This document shows positions 53,766-63,533 of a stretch of DNA of 64,000 nt, in pieces (positions within the stretch are counted from its first letter, which is position 1; each line of letters starts with the position of its first letter). Under the pieces are notes generated by a model. It did not search any database, was not told where the DNA came from, and was given only the letters and a program-made list of their open reading frames with translations. The DNA is taken from contig JAJRWT010000063.1 in assembly GCA_024276675.1 (NCBI GenBank), positions 215,024 to 279,023 of the forward strand, written 5' to 3'. This stretch comes from Myxococcota bacterium (GTDB taxonomy: Bacteria > Myxococcota_A > UBA796 > JAFGLY01). The position numbers and the translations under genes are program-made.

Positions 53766-55297
53766 TTGTGGCTGTAGACCTCGAATCGCTCCACGTGGTA
53801 ATGAGGTGCGGCCCTGACCACAATACGACGCCCCAGTCTGCGTTCGTACTCTTCAAGTGAAGACAGCTCCTGGCCGTAGAAAAGATCGGCGATGTCGGGG
53901 TGTACGTTGACCATGATGGTGTCGGAATCGGGGGAACGCAATACCTCGCGCTGCACCTCGCGCAGGACATCGAAACAGACAGTGGTCCTGGACCTGATAT
54001 AGCCCCTGCCCTCGCAATACCAGCACGGCTCGGAGAGATAGCGTACCAGGTCTTCCTGCACCCTCTTGCGGGTCATCTCCACCAGGCCCAGCTCGCTGAT
54101 CTTCATTACGTTGGTACGAGCGCGGTCCTTGCGGAGTTCTTCGTCCAGGGCCCGGTAGACCTTTTCGCGGTTGGACTCCTGTTCCATGTCGATAAAGTCG
54201 ATGATTATTATCCCACCGATGTTGCGCAGCCGCAGTTGGTAGACGACTTCCTTGACGGCATCAAGGTTTATCTTGAGGGTGGTGTCTTCCAGGTTGGAGG
54301 TTCCTACGTACTTGCCAGAATTGATATCTATGGCGGTGAGGGCTTCGGTCTGGTCGATCACCAGGTAGCCACCCGACTTCAACCAGACCTTGCGACCCAG
54401 GGAACGAGTGATCTCCTGTTCGATGCCATAGGCGTCGAAGCTGGGCTCCAGCCCCTTGTAGAACTTGACCCTGCTGCGCAGATGCGGGAGAAAATCGGCC
54501 ATGAAGGAGCGGACCCGGTCGTAGGTCTTCTGGTTGTCAACCACCATTCGTTCCACGGGCTCGGTGAAACCATCACGAACCATCCGAAGGATGAGGTCGT
54601 GCTCTTCGTGCAGCACGGCGGGAGCCTTCTCCCTTTTGGCACCGGTCTGGACCTTTTCCCAGGTGGACACCAGGTAGTTGAGATCCTGTTCCAGGGTCTT
54701 GACCGGCTGTTTTTCGCACACGGTACGCACGATGAAGCCTTCCCCGGGACGCCGGTGCCTTTCCACGAAGTCGCGCAGCCTGCGCCTCTCACGGTCTTTG
54801 TCGATGCGCCGGGAGATACCGATGTGATCAACCGTGGGCATGTAGACCAGGTAGCGACCCGGCAAGGTGATATGCGTGGTGATCCGGGCGCCCTTGGTGC
54901 CTATGGGATCCTTGGCCACCTGCACCACGATGTCCTGACCGCCCTTCAACAGGTCCTGGATGGGTGGCCTGCCATTCTGTGGTGTTGCACGGGATGTTTC
55001 TTCAGCGACGGTCAGCTCCGGATCGATGGGGAGGTCGTCGTTGGTCATGTCCAGAAAGGCAGGGAAAATATCTCCCACGTACAAAAACGCGGCACGTTCC
55101 AGGCCAATATCCACGAATGCTGCCTGCATTCCTGGAAGAACGCGCACGACTTTGCCAAGATAGATGTTCCCGACGTGGCTGCGGCCCTGACCGCGGTCGT
55201 AGTGAAGCTCCGTGAGCTGTCCGTTCTCCAGGAGGGCTACACGGGTCTCTCGACCCGTCGAGTTGACGATGATTTCCGAGGGCAAGGCGATCTCCAC
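53762..55297 (-). CDS. rng: ribonuclease G/E family endoribonuclease
   Basis: 511 residues, the RNase G length. The N-terminal S1 domain (about 38-125) has GNIYLGKVVRVLPGMQAAFV. The DNase-I-like catalytic region includes IEQEITRSLGRKVWLKSGGYL, the metal site DQTEALTAIDINSGKYVG and GGIIIIDFIDMEQESNREKV. The zinc link is present as CWYCEGRGYI, with Trp where Pro is usual. It starts at GTG with no strong Shine-Dalgarno. Its role is 16S rRNA 5' maturation and RNA decay. It heads the rng-recD2-rlmN-mtnP row. Confidence 0.96.
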   Translation of the reverse strand: MEIALPSEIIVNSTGRETRVALLENGQLTELHYDRGQGRSHVGNIYLGKVVRVLPGMQAAFVDIGLERAAFLYVGDIFPAFLDMTNDDLPIDPELTVAEETSRATPQNGRPPIQDLLKGGQDIVVQVAKDPIGTKGARITTHITLPGRYLVYMPTVDHIGISRRIDKDRERRRLRDFVERHRRPGEGFIVRTVCEKQPVKTLEQDLNYLVSTWEKVQTGAKREKAPAVLHEEHDLILRMVRDGFTEPVERMVVDNQKTYDRVRSFMADFLPHLRSRVKFYKGLEPSFDAYGIEQEITRSLGRKVWLKSGGYLVIDQTEALTAIDINSGKYVGTSNLEDTTLKINLDAVKEVVYQLRLRNIGGIIIIDFIDMEQESNREKVYRALDEELRKDRARTNVMKISELGLVEMTRKRVQEDLVRYLSEPCWYCEGRGYIRSRTTVCFDVLREVQREVLRSPDSDTIMVNVHPDIADLFYGQELSSLEEYERRLGRRIVVRAAPHYHVERFEVYSHK

Positions 55298-55644
55298 GAG
55301 ATCGCCGCGTACACCCGCACCGGTGGATTCCGATGGATCGGACCCGGGGGCAATGGGAGCATGTCAAGATCCCTACGGGCTCCCTGGTAGAATACGGTTG
55401 CTCTACTTGGTCCAACTGTTAGATCAAACAAAGGCATGCACTCCGAGCGGGCTGAAGCGGCGGGGTCCGGCAAGGACCGTGAAATGGTTGAAAAAGGGCG
55501 TAGCCCTTTGCTGATTCAAATACGAGCCCTTCAATGGGCTTCGAAACCTGTACCGGGAACGGCCAGTGGCCTTCCCTTTCCTGGAATACTCTTCACACGC
55601 CGTGAGCCCTGCGTCAACGAAAGCACGGACCTTCCGGCAGCCCT
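55298..55644. other. 347-base gap between rng and rlmI
   Basis: No gene is supported here. It holds a minus-strand intrinsic terminator for the upstream rlmI gene at 55491-55509 and should contain the rng promoter nearer 55300-55480. I could not choose convincing -35/-10 elements. Confidence 0.5.
55491..55509 (-). terminator. intrinsic terminator downstream of rlmI
   Basis: On the minus strand AAAGGGC-TAC-GCCCTTT makes a perfect seven-base stem with a three-base loop, and the stem runs into a TTTTT tract. It lies 136 bases past the rlmI stop. Confidence 0.6.
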
Positions 55645-56796
55645 TCAGCCGCCCCTTCGTAACGCCACAGCCTTGAGGTAGCGTCCTTCCGGGTGCCACA
55701 GCGCCACCGGGTGATCCGGGGGTTCATGGGAGCGTCTAACAATACTCCAGCCACGGTCAACTCTCGACAGGCCCTGGCGCATGGCCTGGAACCAGCGATC
55801 CTCGCTGAGGCGAGCCGTACAGGATGCAGTGAAAAGCAGTCCTCCCGTGGCCACCATAGGAGCCACGTGGGCGTTCAGCTCCCGGTAGGCCCTTCGCGCC
55901 GCGCCATCGGAGTGGGCGGACCGGCTCAGGGAGGGGGGATCGCAGATCACCAGTTGAAATCTTTCCCCTGTCGTCCATCGGAATACGTCTGCTTCCACGA
56001 AATCGTGTTCCGACGGGTCCATACCATTGAGCTTGAAGTTTTCGCGAGCGTCTTCCAGAGCTGGCGCAGCCTGGTCCACCGTCACGGTCCGGCGAGCTCC
56101 CCCAGCGGCGGCGTAGACCGAAAAGGCACCGCTGTATCCAAAAAGGTTCAAGACCCCCAACCCGGCGCCTACACGTCCCACCCACAGTCGGTTTTCTCGT
56201 TGGTCGATGTAGAAACCGGTCTTCTGCCCCGTGGCGGGTCGAACCAGGAAACTCAGGCCGTTCTCCTTCACCACCAGGGCTCCGGGGACTGCCGGGCCGT
56301 GAAGCCGCAGTACACCTTCACCGGAGTCCACTTTTTTCACTCCCATGCGCCTCAACACGCTGGAGCACCATCCCAAGCGGCTCAAGGCCTCCAGCAGGAG
56401 ATCCAGGTGGCTCTCCCAGGCCTTGCTGTACAGGCGTAGAAGAGCCACCTTGCCATAGCGATCCACCACCACCCCGGGCAGGCCGTCTCCTGCTCCGTTT
56501 ACCAGGCGATACACGTCGGTATCGGATTCCACCACCGTTTCACGCAGGTGCTGCGCAGTCTCGATTCGTTGCTCCACCAGAGCCCGTAGATCCACCGGCC
56601 TCCGGCCCAGCACCCGCACCGCGATCTCTCCGGAATCGGCAAGCCCGAATGTAACCAGGCGACCCCTCCGATCCTCCAACGCAACCACCTGGCCAGGCTC
56701 CGCAGCCCCCACCAGACCGTCCCGGTAGACCCAGGGATGCCCCCTGGCGATGGGCCCCACGGCGTCGCTTCTCAATTTCAAAGCCAGCAAGTGCAC
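55645..56796 (-). CDS. rlmI: class I SAM-dependent rRNA methyltransferase, RlmI-like
   Basis: About 383 residues from GTG 56796. The N-terminal PUA domain has RGHPWVYRDGLVGAAEPGQV. The central domain has RLVNGAGDGLPGVVVDRYG and the FLVRPATGQKTGFYIDQREN substrate segment. The C-terminal Rossmann domain has GLGVLNLFGYSGAFSVYAAA, the acceptor-type motif ICDPPSLSRSA and a catalytic-type Cys in TASCTARLS. This matches 23S rRNA m5C1962 methyltransferase. Upstream in-frame codons reach a GTG at 56925, adding 43 residues without family match. The start is therefore uncertain. Confidence 0.92.
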   Translation of the reverse strand: MHLLALKLRSDAVGPIARGHPWVYRDGLVGAAEPGQVVALEDRRGRLVTFGLADSGEIAVRVLGRRPVDLRALVEQRIETAQHLRETVVESDTDVYRLVNGAGDGLPGVVVDRYGKVALLRLYSKAWESHLDLLLEALSRLGWCSSVLRRMGVKKVDSGEGVLRLHGPAVPGALVVKENGLSFLVRPATGQKTGFYIDQRENRLWVGRVGAGLGVLNLFGYSGAFSVYAAAGGARRTVTVDQAAPALEDARENFKLNGMDPSEHDFVEADVFRWTTGERFQLVICDPPSLSRSAHSDGAARRAYRELNAHVAPMVATGGLLFTASCTARLSEDRWFQAMRQGLSRVDRGWSIVRRSHEPPDHPVALWHPEGRYLKAVALRRGG

Positions 56797-57148
56797 CTCG
56801 CAGCCACAAGGAGAGCCCTGAAGCAGATGGAGATTTTCAAAAAGTGCGACGATCGTCCGTCCCTGGGCACATTCACTGTTTGCACGCCATACCTTACCTT
56901 GTTTGTGGTTTTTCAACCACCTCACCCAGCCGCGCCCCCGGCGCTGTGAAGATCGCTATTGACCTGCCAAGTTGATGCTGGTAGAAGTTTCTTATACATG
57001 ATACCATTACTCACTGCTTCCAGCTTCTCCACTTGTACAAATCCAGCATAGCTCCTGCCCCTGGCCGCCATTCCCACAGCTTCCCTCCCTCCCTTTTTCC
57101 TTCCCCCTCGCAGCCCTTCCCCAGGGCTCATTTCCAGCCAGGCTCCAC
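56797..57148. other. 352-base divergent region between rlmI and minC
   Basis: It carries a perfect hairpin, GTGGTT-TTTC-AACCAC, at 56905-56920. An AT-richer patch with TTGATG and, 15 bases on, TATACAT lies at about 56971-56997, which might be the minC promoter. Its 3' end is a pyrimidine-rich run before minC. No gene seen. Confidence 0.4.
56905..56920. promoter_or_regulatory. inverted repeat between rlmI and minC
   Basis: GTGGTT-TTTC-AACCAC is a perfect six-base inverted repeat in the divergent gap. It could be an operator or an RNA hairpin in the rlmI leader. There is no direct evidence for either. Confidence 0.25.
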
Positions 57149-57934
57149 ATGTCCACCTCCGAGCCCAGGGAATCACCGTTGATGGTCCGCCTGGACCAGG
57201 AACCGGACCCCATGGTCATCTCCCTGGATCCCCAGGCATCCTTCGAAACCCTGCGTGACCACCTGCGCCGCCTGTTGAACGAGCAACCCGACACCCACGG
57301 GCGGCACGCCCGGCTCGACGTGGGCAGCCGATCTCTGGATCTCTTCGATCTACGTCGGCTGCTACACATGTTGAAAGATGAACTACAGATCTACGTGGTG
57401 GGGCTTCGCTGCACCCGCGGCAGCGTTCATCGTTTTGCCGAGCACGAACTGAAGCTCAAGGTACACATCATCGAAGAACCTGCCCTGGTGGACGAGCCCA
57501 CCGACCCGGGAAGACCGGAGCCGCCGGTGGCAGCGGGCGAAGAACGAATTCACGTGGTTCGAGGCACCCTGCGATCGGGCGCACAGGTCAAGCACGGAGG
57601 GGACATCGTCCTGTACGGCGACATCAACCCCGGTGCCGAGGTATTGGCCTCCGGCAATATCACAGTCTTCGGTAGTTTGAAGGGTATGGCACACGCCGGG
57701 GCAAGGGGCAACGAGCAGGCGTTCATCCTGGCACTGGACATCAGGCCCACCCAACTCCGCATCGCCTCGTTCATCGCCATCCCTCCTGAAAACCGTTCAC
57801 GACGCCCAGCCCAGCAGCACCTGGCGGAGGTCGCCTACCTTGCGGGAGACCGTATCGTCATCGAACCCTTCCGCGGCCGTCTGCCGCCGACTTCTCATCA
57901 TTCAGATCTTCAAACGAGAAGGAGCACCGAATGA
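57149..57934 (+). CDS. minC: septum site-determining protein MinC
   Basis: 261-residue FtsZ inhibitor that blocks division away from midcell. The N-terminal domain (about 20-115) has the MinC_N features, and a Pro/Glu linker follows. The C-terminal beta-helix (about 130-235) has VRGTLRSGAQVKHGGDIVLY, GDINPGAEVLASGNITVFGS and LKGMAHAGARGNEQAFILAL, the MinD-binding and dimer surface. minD begins inside its last codons (ATGA at 57931), so translation is coupled. The C-terminal tail is longer than in E. coli. Confidence 0.96.
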   Translation: MSTSEPRESPLMVRLDQEPDPMVISLDPQASFETLRDHLRRLLNEQPDTHGRHARLDVGSRSLDLFDLRRLLHMLKDELQIYVVGLRCTRGSVHRFAEHELKLKVHIIEEPALVDEPTDPGRPEPPVAAGEERIHVVRGTLRSGAQVKHGGDIVLYGDINPGAEVLASGNITVFGSLKGMAHAGARGNEQAFILALDIRPTQLRIASFIAIPPENRSRRPAQQHLAEVAYLAGDRIVIEPFRGRLPPTSHHSDLQTRRSTE

Positions 57935-58749
57935 GTGAATGCATCGTAATCACATCGGGCAAAGGTGGTGTGGGAAAGACCACGACCACGGCCAACATCG
58001 GAGCGGCCCTGGCCCTGCAGGGCCGACGTGTCGTCGTCGTGGACGCCGACATCGGCTTGCGCAACCTGGATGTTGTCCTGGGCCTCGAAAACAGAATCGT
58101 CTACGACCTCGTACACGTCGTTGAAGGCGAGTGTCGTGTCAAACAAGCTCTCATCAAGGACAAGCGCATCGAGGGCTTCTACCTGTTGCCCGCGGCCCAG
58201 ACCCGCGACAAGAACGCCGTATCTCCCGACCAGATGCGTCGCCTGGTGGCCCAACTCAAGGAAACTCACGACTACGTACTCATGGACTGCCCCGCCGGAA
58301 TCGAACAGGGTTTCAAGAACAGCATCGCAGGCGCCGATCGCGCCATCATAGTGACCACCCCCGAGGTGAGCGCCATACGCGATGCCGACAGGATCATCGG
58401 CCTTGTTGAAGCCGCCGAGCTACCCGAGCCGACCCTCATCATCAACCGCTACAACTCCAGGATGGTGAAGGCCGGAGACATGATGGACAAGGACGACATC
58501 CTGGAGATCCTGGCCATCCCCCTTCTGGGCATGATCCCCGAAAGCGAAGAGGTCATCGTTGCATCCAACAGGGGGCAGCCGGCCGTCCTGGACGAGGCTT
58601 CCATGGTGGGCGAGGCCATGCGTCGCGTGGCAAGGCGCCTGGAAGGGGAAAGCGATGTCCCCTTCGTGGCCCTGGAAGAACCAGATGGCCTGTGGTTGGC
58701 CTTCAAACGCTGGATGGGTCTGGCGCCCGTCCGGGAGGTGGCGGGATGA
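57931..58749 (+). CDS. minD: septum site-determining protein MinD
   Basis: 272-residue membrane-associated ATPase with the deviant Walker A KGGVGKTTTTAN (about 11-22) and switch segments DADIGLRNLDVVLGLENRIV and DCPAGIEQGF. The C-terminal amphipathic membrane-targeting helix is represented by LWLAFKRWMGLAPV. It recruits MinC to the membrane and is driven into oscillation by MinE. AAGGAG six bases before the ATG supports the start. minE overlaps by four bases. Confidence 0.98.
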   Translation: MSECIVITSGKGGVGKTTTTANIGAALALQGRRVVVVDADIGLRNLDVVLGLENRIVYDLVHVVEGECRVKQALIKDKRIEGFYLLPAAQTRDKNAVSPDQMRRLVAQLKETHDYVLMDCPAGIEQGFKNSIAGADRAIIVTTPEVSAIRDADRIIGLVEAAELPEPTLIINRYNSRMVKAGDMMDKDDILEILAIPLLGMIPESEEVIVASNRGQPAVLDEASMVGEAMRRVARRLEGESDVPFVALEEPDGLWLAFKRWMGLAPVREVAG

Positions 58750-59042
58750 AAACGCTGCTCAACAGAATCAATCGTCTCTTCAACAACCGTGGAGCCTCCA
58801 AGGAGGACGCCAAGCAGCGGCTCAAGTTCCTGCTCATACACGACCAGGTGGACCTCACTCCGGCCCAGTTGGACGCCATGAAGGCCGAAATAATGGAAGT
58901 AATCTGCCGCTACATGGACGTTGACCACCAACAGACGGTCTTTAGGCTGGAGAGACTGCAAGACAAGGTGGCCCTGGTGAGTTCGGTGCCGGTGCGTCGT
59001 GTCACCCAGCGGCCCGAGACCATCTCCCACAGCCCCACCTGA
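58746..59042 (+). CDS. minE: cell division topological specificity factor MinE
   Basis: 98 residues. An N-terminal amphipathic helix (MKTLLNRINRLFNNRGASKE) and the MinD-activating segment DAKQRLKFLLIHDQVDLTPA match MinE. The C-terminal topological-specificity domain (LDAMKAEIMEVICRYMDVDH) follows. It stimulates MinD ATPase and confines MinC to the poles. The ATGA overlap with minD shows coupling, completing the minCDE operon. It is slightly longer than the usual 85-90 residues. Confidence 0.95.
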   Translation: MKTLLNRINRLFNNRGASKEDAKQRLKFLLIHDQVDLTPAQLDAMKAEIMEVICRYMDVDHQQTVFRLERLQDKVALVSSVPVRRVTQRPETISHSPT

Positions 59043-59260
59043 GGGCCCACCAGGCGGGGTTCCCGGTCTTCAGGATGCCTTGCAGGCCAGAGAGTTCCCG
59101 CGAGGCCCGGCGTACAGTGGGCCCTTGGCAGTGTGACAACAGACGCCAACACCCACTGGGCCAGTAGTGGGCCGCGTCTTGGATCCTCCTGAAACGCGCC
59201 CCACGCAGGACTCGTCAACAGGTTCTGGCGGATCGCCTGAACCGGATGGCAGCGGGAAGC

Positions 59261-62200
59261 TCATGCTCCCTTGCTGGTGTCTCCCACGGACCAGTCCATG
59301 GCGGCCAACTGCTTGTACAGGGACACCCTGCGAAGGGCTTCCTGCTGAGCCTGCTGGGCCAGTCGGGCGAAGCGGTCCTTGTCCATCTTGCGCACGACCT
59401 TGAATCGGTTTTCGTTTTCCATGAAGTCCATGACGCTGGCCCGGAGTTCTCCGAAGTCAAGGTGGAGGGGCGATTCACCCCTGGCAATCCGTCGCGGATC
59501 GAAGCGGTAGATGGGCCACAGGCCCGATTCCACCGCCAACTTCTGCTGGTGCATGCCGAACTTGAGGTCGTAACCATGGGAGATGCAATGGGAGTAGGCG
59601 ATGATGAGCGAAGGCCCAGGATAAGAGTCGGCCTCCAGGAAAGCTTGGACGACCTGTTGGTCTCTGGCGCCCATGGCCACCTGGGCAACGTAGACGTGAC
59701 CGTAGTTCATGGCCATCCTACCCAGGTCCTTCTTGCCCTGTTTCTTGCCGGCCGTGGCGAACTTGGCCGAGGCACCCATGGGAGTGGCCTTGGATGCCTG
59801 GCCGCCGGTGTTGGAATAGACCTCGGTGTCCAGGACGAGCAGGTTGATATCGCGGTTGGATGCCAAAACATGGTCCAGCCCACCGTAGCCGATGTCGTAG
59901 GCCCACCCATCGCCGCCCACGGACCATGTGCTCTTTTTCACGAGGTAGTCGGCTATATCCAGCAGCCGACGGGCCTCGGTGGATTCCATGGAAGACAGCT
60001 TCTGCTTGAGAACGGTGATCCGTTCCCGCTGATCCCGAAGCAGGGCTTCGTTGTCTTGCCGGGCCTCCAGGATCTGTTCCACCAACTGCTCCCCGATGGA
60101 CGAAGCCAGGTTGCCCAGGCGCTCCCTTGCCTGCTTCTCCAGGGCGTCCACGGCCAGGCGGAAGCCCAGGCCGAACTCCGCGGCATCTTCGAAGAGCGAG
60201 TTGGACCAGGATGGCCCGCGACCGTTGGCGTCTACTGCGAAGGGGGTAGTAGGCAGGTTCCCACAGTAGATGGAGGAACAGCCAGTGGCGTTGGCTATGA
60301 GCAGCCGATCTCCGAAAAGCTGGGTCAACAGCTTGTAATAGGGGGTTTCGCCACAACCCGCGCAGGCGCCGGAGTACTCGAAGAGGGGACGTAGCAGTTG
60401 GGAGGTTTTGACGTTGATCTTGGCTATGCGGGTGCGGTCCATATCGGGAATCGACAAGAACCAGGCCATGTTTCGGGATTCCGACTCGCGCAGCGGAATC
60501 TGGCGGGCCATTTCGATGGCCCGGCGCTCCCGCAACTCCGGGTCCGGGTTTTTCCTGTCCCGGCCGGGGCAGATCTGGACACACAGCCCGCAACCCACGC
60601 AGTCTTCCGGAGCCACCTGTACAGTGAACTGCATACCCTTGAAATCACGGGCTTTGTACGCCACCGACTTGAAAGTCTCGGGGGCCTGGGCCAGGTATGA
60701 CTCGTTGTAGACCTTGGGCCGTATGGCCCCGTGGGGGCAGACCATGGAGCACCTGTTGCACTGGATGCAAATCCCGGGGTTCCACACCGGGATTTCCTGG
60801 GCCACGTTGCGCTTTTCCCACTGTGTGGTGGCCGTGGGCCAGGTGCCGTCCACCGGCATGGCGCTCACCGGCAGATCGTCGCCCTCACCCGCCATTATCC
60901 TGGCAGTCACGTTCTTCACGAATTCGGGGGCTGCGTCGGGGACAACGGGCGGCATGGCACGATACCCCTTGGCAGCCCCGGGAACAGGCACCTCGTGCAG
61001 GTGGGCAACAGCCATGTCGACCGCCTGGAAGTTCTTTCGGACAACACCTTCGCCCTTCTTGATGTAGGTCTTGTGGATGGCCCGCTTGATTTCGGCTATG
61101 GCCTGCTCAGCCTCCATTACCCTGGAGATATAGAAGAAGCAGGTCTGCATGATGGTGTTGATCCTGGTGCCCATACCTGCCGCAGAGGCTACCTTGTAGG
61201 CGTCGATGACGAAGAAACGCAGCCCCTTGGATATGATCTGCTCCTGCACCTGCCGGGGGAGATGATCCCAGGTCTGTGCAGGTGGATAGGGGGAGTTGAG
61301 GAGGAAGACGCCACCATCTGCTGCGTACTTCAGCACGTCGTAGCGTTCCAGGAACACGAACTGGTGACAGCCCACGAAGTTGGCCCTACCAACCAGGTAG
61401 GCCGAGTGGATGGGCTGGGAACCGAAGCGCAGGTGGGAAATGGTGATGGCGCCGGACTTCTTGGAGTCGTAGACGAAGTATCCCTGGGCGAAGTTGTCGG
61501 TTTCGTCGCCGATGATCTTGATGGAGTTCTTGTTGGCCCCCACCGTACCATCAGACCCGAGACCGAAGAACACCGCTTGAACCTTGTTTTCCTTTTCGAT
61601 GTCGAAGTTTGGGTCCAGGGGAAGAGAGAGATGGGTGACGTCGTCGTTGATGCCCACCGTGAAGTGGTTTCGAGGACTGGTCTTCTTGAGTTCATCCAGG
61701 GCGGCCTTGACCATGGCGGGCGTGAAATCCTTGCTGGACAGGCCGTAGCGACCACCGATGACGACCGGCTGCTGGTGGAAACGGTTCATGCTGGAACCAT
61801 CGTGCAGGGCGGTTACCACGTCCTGGTAGAGAGGCTCGCCCAGGCTGCCGGGTTCCTTCGTACGGTCCAGCACGGATATGCCACAGACGGTCTCTGGCAA
61901 AGCCTGGAGGAAGTGAGCGATGGAGAAGGGACGGAACAGGCGCACCTTGAGGACGCCTACCCTTTCGCCACGTTCCAGGAGAGTATCGACGGTCTCGTGG
62001 GCGGTATCAGCTCCTGAACCCATGATGACCAGCACCCGCCGAGCCTGGGGGTGACCGGTGTAGTCGAACAAGTGGTAGGAACGCCCAGTGAGAGTGGCGA
62101 ACCGGTCCATCTGCTCCTGCACGATGCCGGGACAGGCGTCGTAGAAACGGTTGATGGCTTCGCGGGACTGGAAGAAGACATCGGGGTTCTGGGCCGTACC

Positions 62201-62842
62201 GCGGATTCGGGGACGGTCGGGGGTTAGGGCTCGTTTTCGGAAGTCCCTGATGGCGTCATCGCTCATCATGGCCCGGAGTTCGTCGTTGGACAGTTCTTCT
62301 ATGGTGTTGAGTTCGTGGGAGGTCCTGAAGCCGTCGAAGAAATGCAGGAATGGTACGCGAGAAAGCAGGGTTGCGGCATGACCGATACAGGCGAGATCGT
62401 GGACTTCCTGGCAGGAAGCGGAGGCCAGCATGGCGAAGCCCACCTGGCGACAGGCCATTACATCGGAGTGATCGCCGAAGATGGACAGGGCGTGGGAAGC
62501 GATGGTGCGGGCCGTGACGTGCATGCAGAAGGGGGTGAGCTCGCCCGCGATCTTGTACATGTTGGGAATCATCAGCAGGAGGCCCTGGGAGGCCGTGAAG
62601 GTGGTGGTGAGAGTACCGCCCTGCAAAGCGCCATGCACGGCCGCCGATGCGCCGCCTTCGGATTGCATTTCGGTGATGTCGGGGATCTGCCCCCAGATGT
62701 TCTCGTTCTTGCCGACCGCCCACTCGTCGGCGTGTTCACCCATGGGAGAGGAGGGGGTGATGGGGTAGATGGCTATTACTTCACTCAGACGATATGCCAC
62801 CGAGGCTGCGGCTTCGTTGCCGTCAATTGTCCTGGTATTCAT
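59261..62842 (-). CDS. nifJ: pyruvate:ferredoxin (flavodoxin) oxidoreductase
   Basis: 1193-residue single-chain PFOR oxidising pyruvate to acetyl-CoA and CO2 with electron transfer to ferredoxin or flavodoxin. Domains in order: the pyruvate-binding N-terminal domain (DGNEAAASVAYRLSEVIAIY), domain II (HPQARRVLVIMGSGADTAHE), the gamma-type region (VQAVFFGLGSDGTVGANKNS), two ferredoxin clusters (CIQCNRCSMVCPHGAI and CVGCGLCVQICPGRD) and the TPP domain (GACAGCGETPYYKLL, ATGCSSIYCGNLPTTPF, GGDGWAYDIGYGGLDHVL). GGAG six bases before the ATG supports the start. It implies ferredoxin-linked, often anaerobic, pyruvate metabolism. Confidence 0.98.
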   Translation of the reverse strand: MNTRTIDGNEAAASVAYRLSEVIAIYPITPSSPMGEHADEWAVGKNENIWGQIPDITEMQSEGGASAAVHGALQGGTLTTTFTASQGLLLMIPNMYKIAGELTPFCMHVTARTIASHALSIFGDHSDVMACRQVGFAMLASASCQEVHDLACIGHAATLLSRVPFLHFFDGFRTSHELNTIEELSNDELRAMMSDDAIRDFRKRALTPDRPRIRGTAQNPDVFFQSREAINRFYDACPGIVQEQMDRFATLTGRSYHLFDYTGHPQARRVLVIMGSGADTAHETVDTLLERGERVGVLKVRLFRPFSIAHFLQALPETVCGISVLDRTKEPGSLGEPLYQDVVTALHDGSSMNRFHQQPVVIGGRYGLSSKDFTPAMVKAALDELKKTSPRNHFTVGINDDVTHLSLPLDPNFDIEKENKVQAVFFGLGSDGTVGANKNSIKIIGDETDNFAQGYFVYDSKKSGAITISHLRFGSQPIHSAYLVGRANFVGCHQFVFLERYDVLKYAADGGVFLLNSPYPPAQTWDHLPRQVQEQIISKGLRFFVIDAYKVASAAGMGTRINTIMQTCFFYISRVMEAEQAIAEIKRAIHKTYIKKGEGVVRKNFQAVDMAVAHLHEVPVPGAAKGYRAMPPVVPDAAPEFVKNVTARIMAGEGDDLPVSAMPVDGTWPTATTQWEKRNVAQEIPVWNPGICIQCNRCSMVCPHGAIRPKVYNESYLAQAPETFKSVAYKARDFKGMQFTVQVAPEDCVGCGLCVQICPGRDRKNPDPELRERRAIEMARQIPLRESESRNMAWFLSIPDMDRTRIAKINVKTSQLLRPLFEYSGACAGCGETPYYKLLTQLFGDRLLIANATGCSSIYCGNLPTTPFAVDANGRGPSWSNSLFEDAAEFGLGFRLAVDALEKQARERLGNLASSIGEQLVEQILEARQDNEALLRDQRERITVLKQKLSSMESTEARRLLDIADYLVKKSTWSVGGDGWAYDIGYGGLDHVLASNRDINLLVLDTEVYSNTGGQASKATPMGASAKFATAGKKQGKKDLGRMAMNYGHVYVAQVAMGARDQQVVQAFLEADSYPGPSLIIAYSHCISHGYDLKFGMHQQKLAVESGLWPIYRFDPRRIARGESPLHLDFGELRASVMDFMENENRFKVVRKMDKDRFARLAQQAQQEALRRVSLYKQLAAMDWSVGDTSKGA

Positions 62843-62992
62843 GGTGTACTCCGATTTTCGGCCTGCGAACGCGGTTGCGCCGGCTGCGAGACCTGTCGCA
62901 AACGGCTGCCTCCATAAGATCTGCCGGCGAGATCATCAATGCCCAGTAACCTGGATTACACACGAAAAATGACGAAGCTATGAGCCGTGGAG

Positions 62993-63014
62993 AAAAAGGC
63001 TGGACTGAACAGCC
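62993..63014 (-). terminator. intrinsic terminator after the histidine-kinase remnant
   Basis: On the minus strand GGCTG-TTCAGTC-CAGCC forms a five-base stem followed by TTTTT. It starts four bases past the stop at 63018. Confidence 0.6.
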
Positions 63015-63017
63015 GGC

Positions 63018-63389
63018 TCATGCCGTCGCGAGGGGCGTCAGACCCGATCCGAGCACCCCGGCCGGCAGGAGAATACGAAAGGTAGTTCCCTCTCCAGGCA
63101 CGGAAGAGACCTCCATGGCCCCCCGGTGCCCCCGCACGATACCCACGGTCGCGGCGAGGCCCAGCCCACGACCCGCGAACCTGGGCGTGAAAAAGGGATC
63201 GAAAATCCTGGAGAGCGTGTCCTCGTCCATTCCCGTGCCATTGTCGGAGACCTCCAGGTAGACACGGGTGGAGTCGGGGTCTAGCAGCGTGAGCACCGTT
63301 TCCCACTTGCCCTGTTCCTTGAACCTGTTCGTGGCATCGAGGATCTTGATGGTTTCTTCTGAGGGTATATCATTGACAAAACAACCCCA
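63018..63389 (-). pseudogene. C-terminal fragment of a sensor histidine kinase (ATPase domain remnant)
   Basis: The frame is open from just after a TGA (63392-63390) to the stop at 63018. The visible ATPase lid has D-x-G-x-G type [40 protein letters not shown] and the closing [12 protein letters not shown], clear HATPase_c motifs. The N-box is missing: where NLVxNAxDA is expected there is [10 protein letters not shown]. No dimerisation His, sensor or membrane helix is in frame upstream. The first usable start is GTG 63296 (92 residues). I read it as a degraded kinase remnant that kept its terminator. Confidence 0.65.
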
Positions 63390-63522
63390 TCAGTAGTAAC
63401 CATGGCCCGCCACTTTTCCCCCTGCAAACCGATCACTGCCGAGTCGGGCGTCGTGATCGCCCTCGAAAAGGATCCCACTCCATTCCAGTCCGGCTTGTTT
63501 CTTTCTGTTTCGGAGGAAGACC

Positions 63523-63533
63523 ATATATATATT
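63523..63533 (+). promoter_or_regulatory. AT-rich element ahead of the FAD oxidoreductase
   Basis: ATATATATATT stands out in GC-rich surroundings 26 bases before the ATG at 63560 and could be a -10 region. No matching -35 at the normal spacing is clear. Confidence 0.3.

Noticed and set aside
59043..59260. CCCACT ... AGTGGG inverted repeat between minE and nifJ as a terminator
   Set aside because: A six-base stem with no T run on either side; too weak to call.
59246..62017. two long plus-strand open frames opposite nifJ
   Set aside because: Both lie within the PFOR gene and show no motifs.
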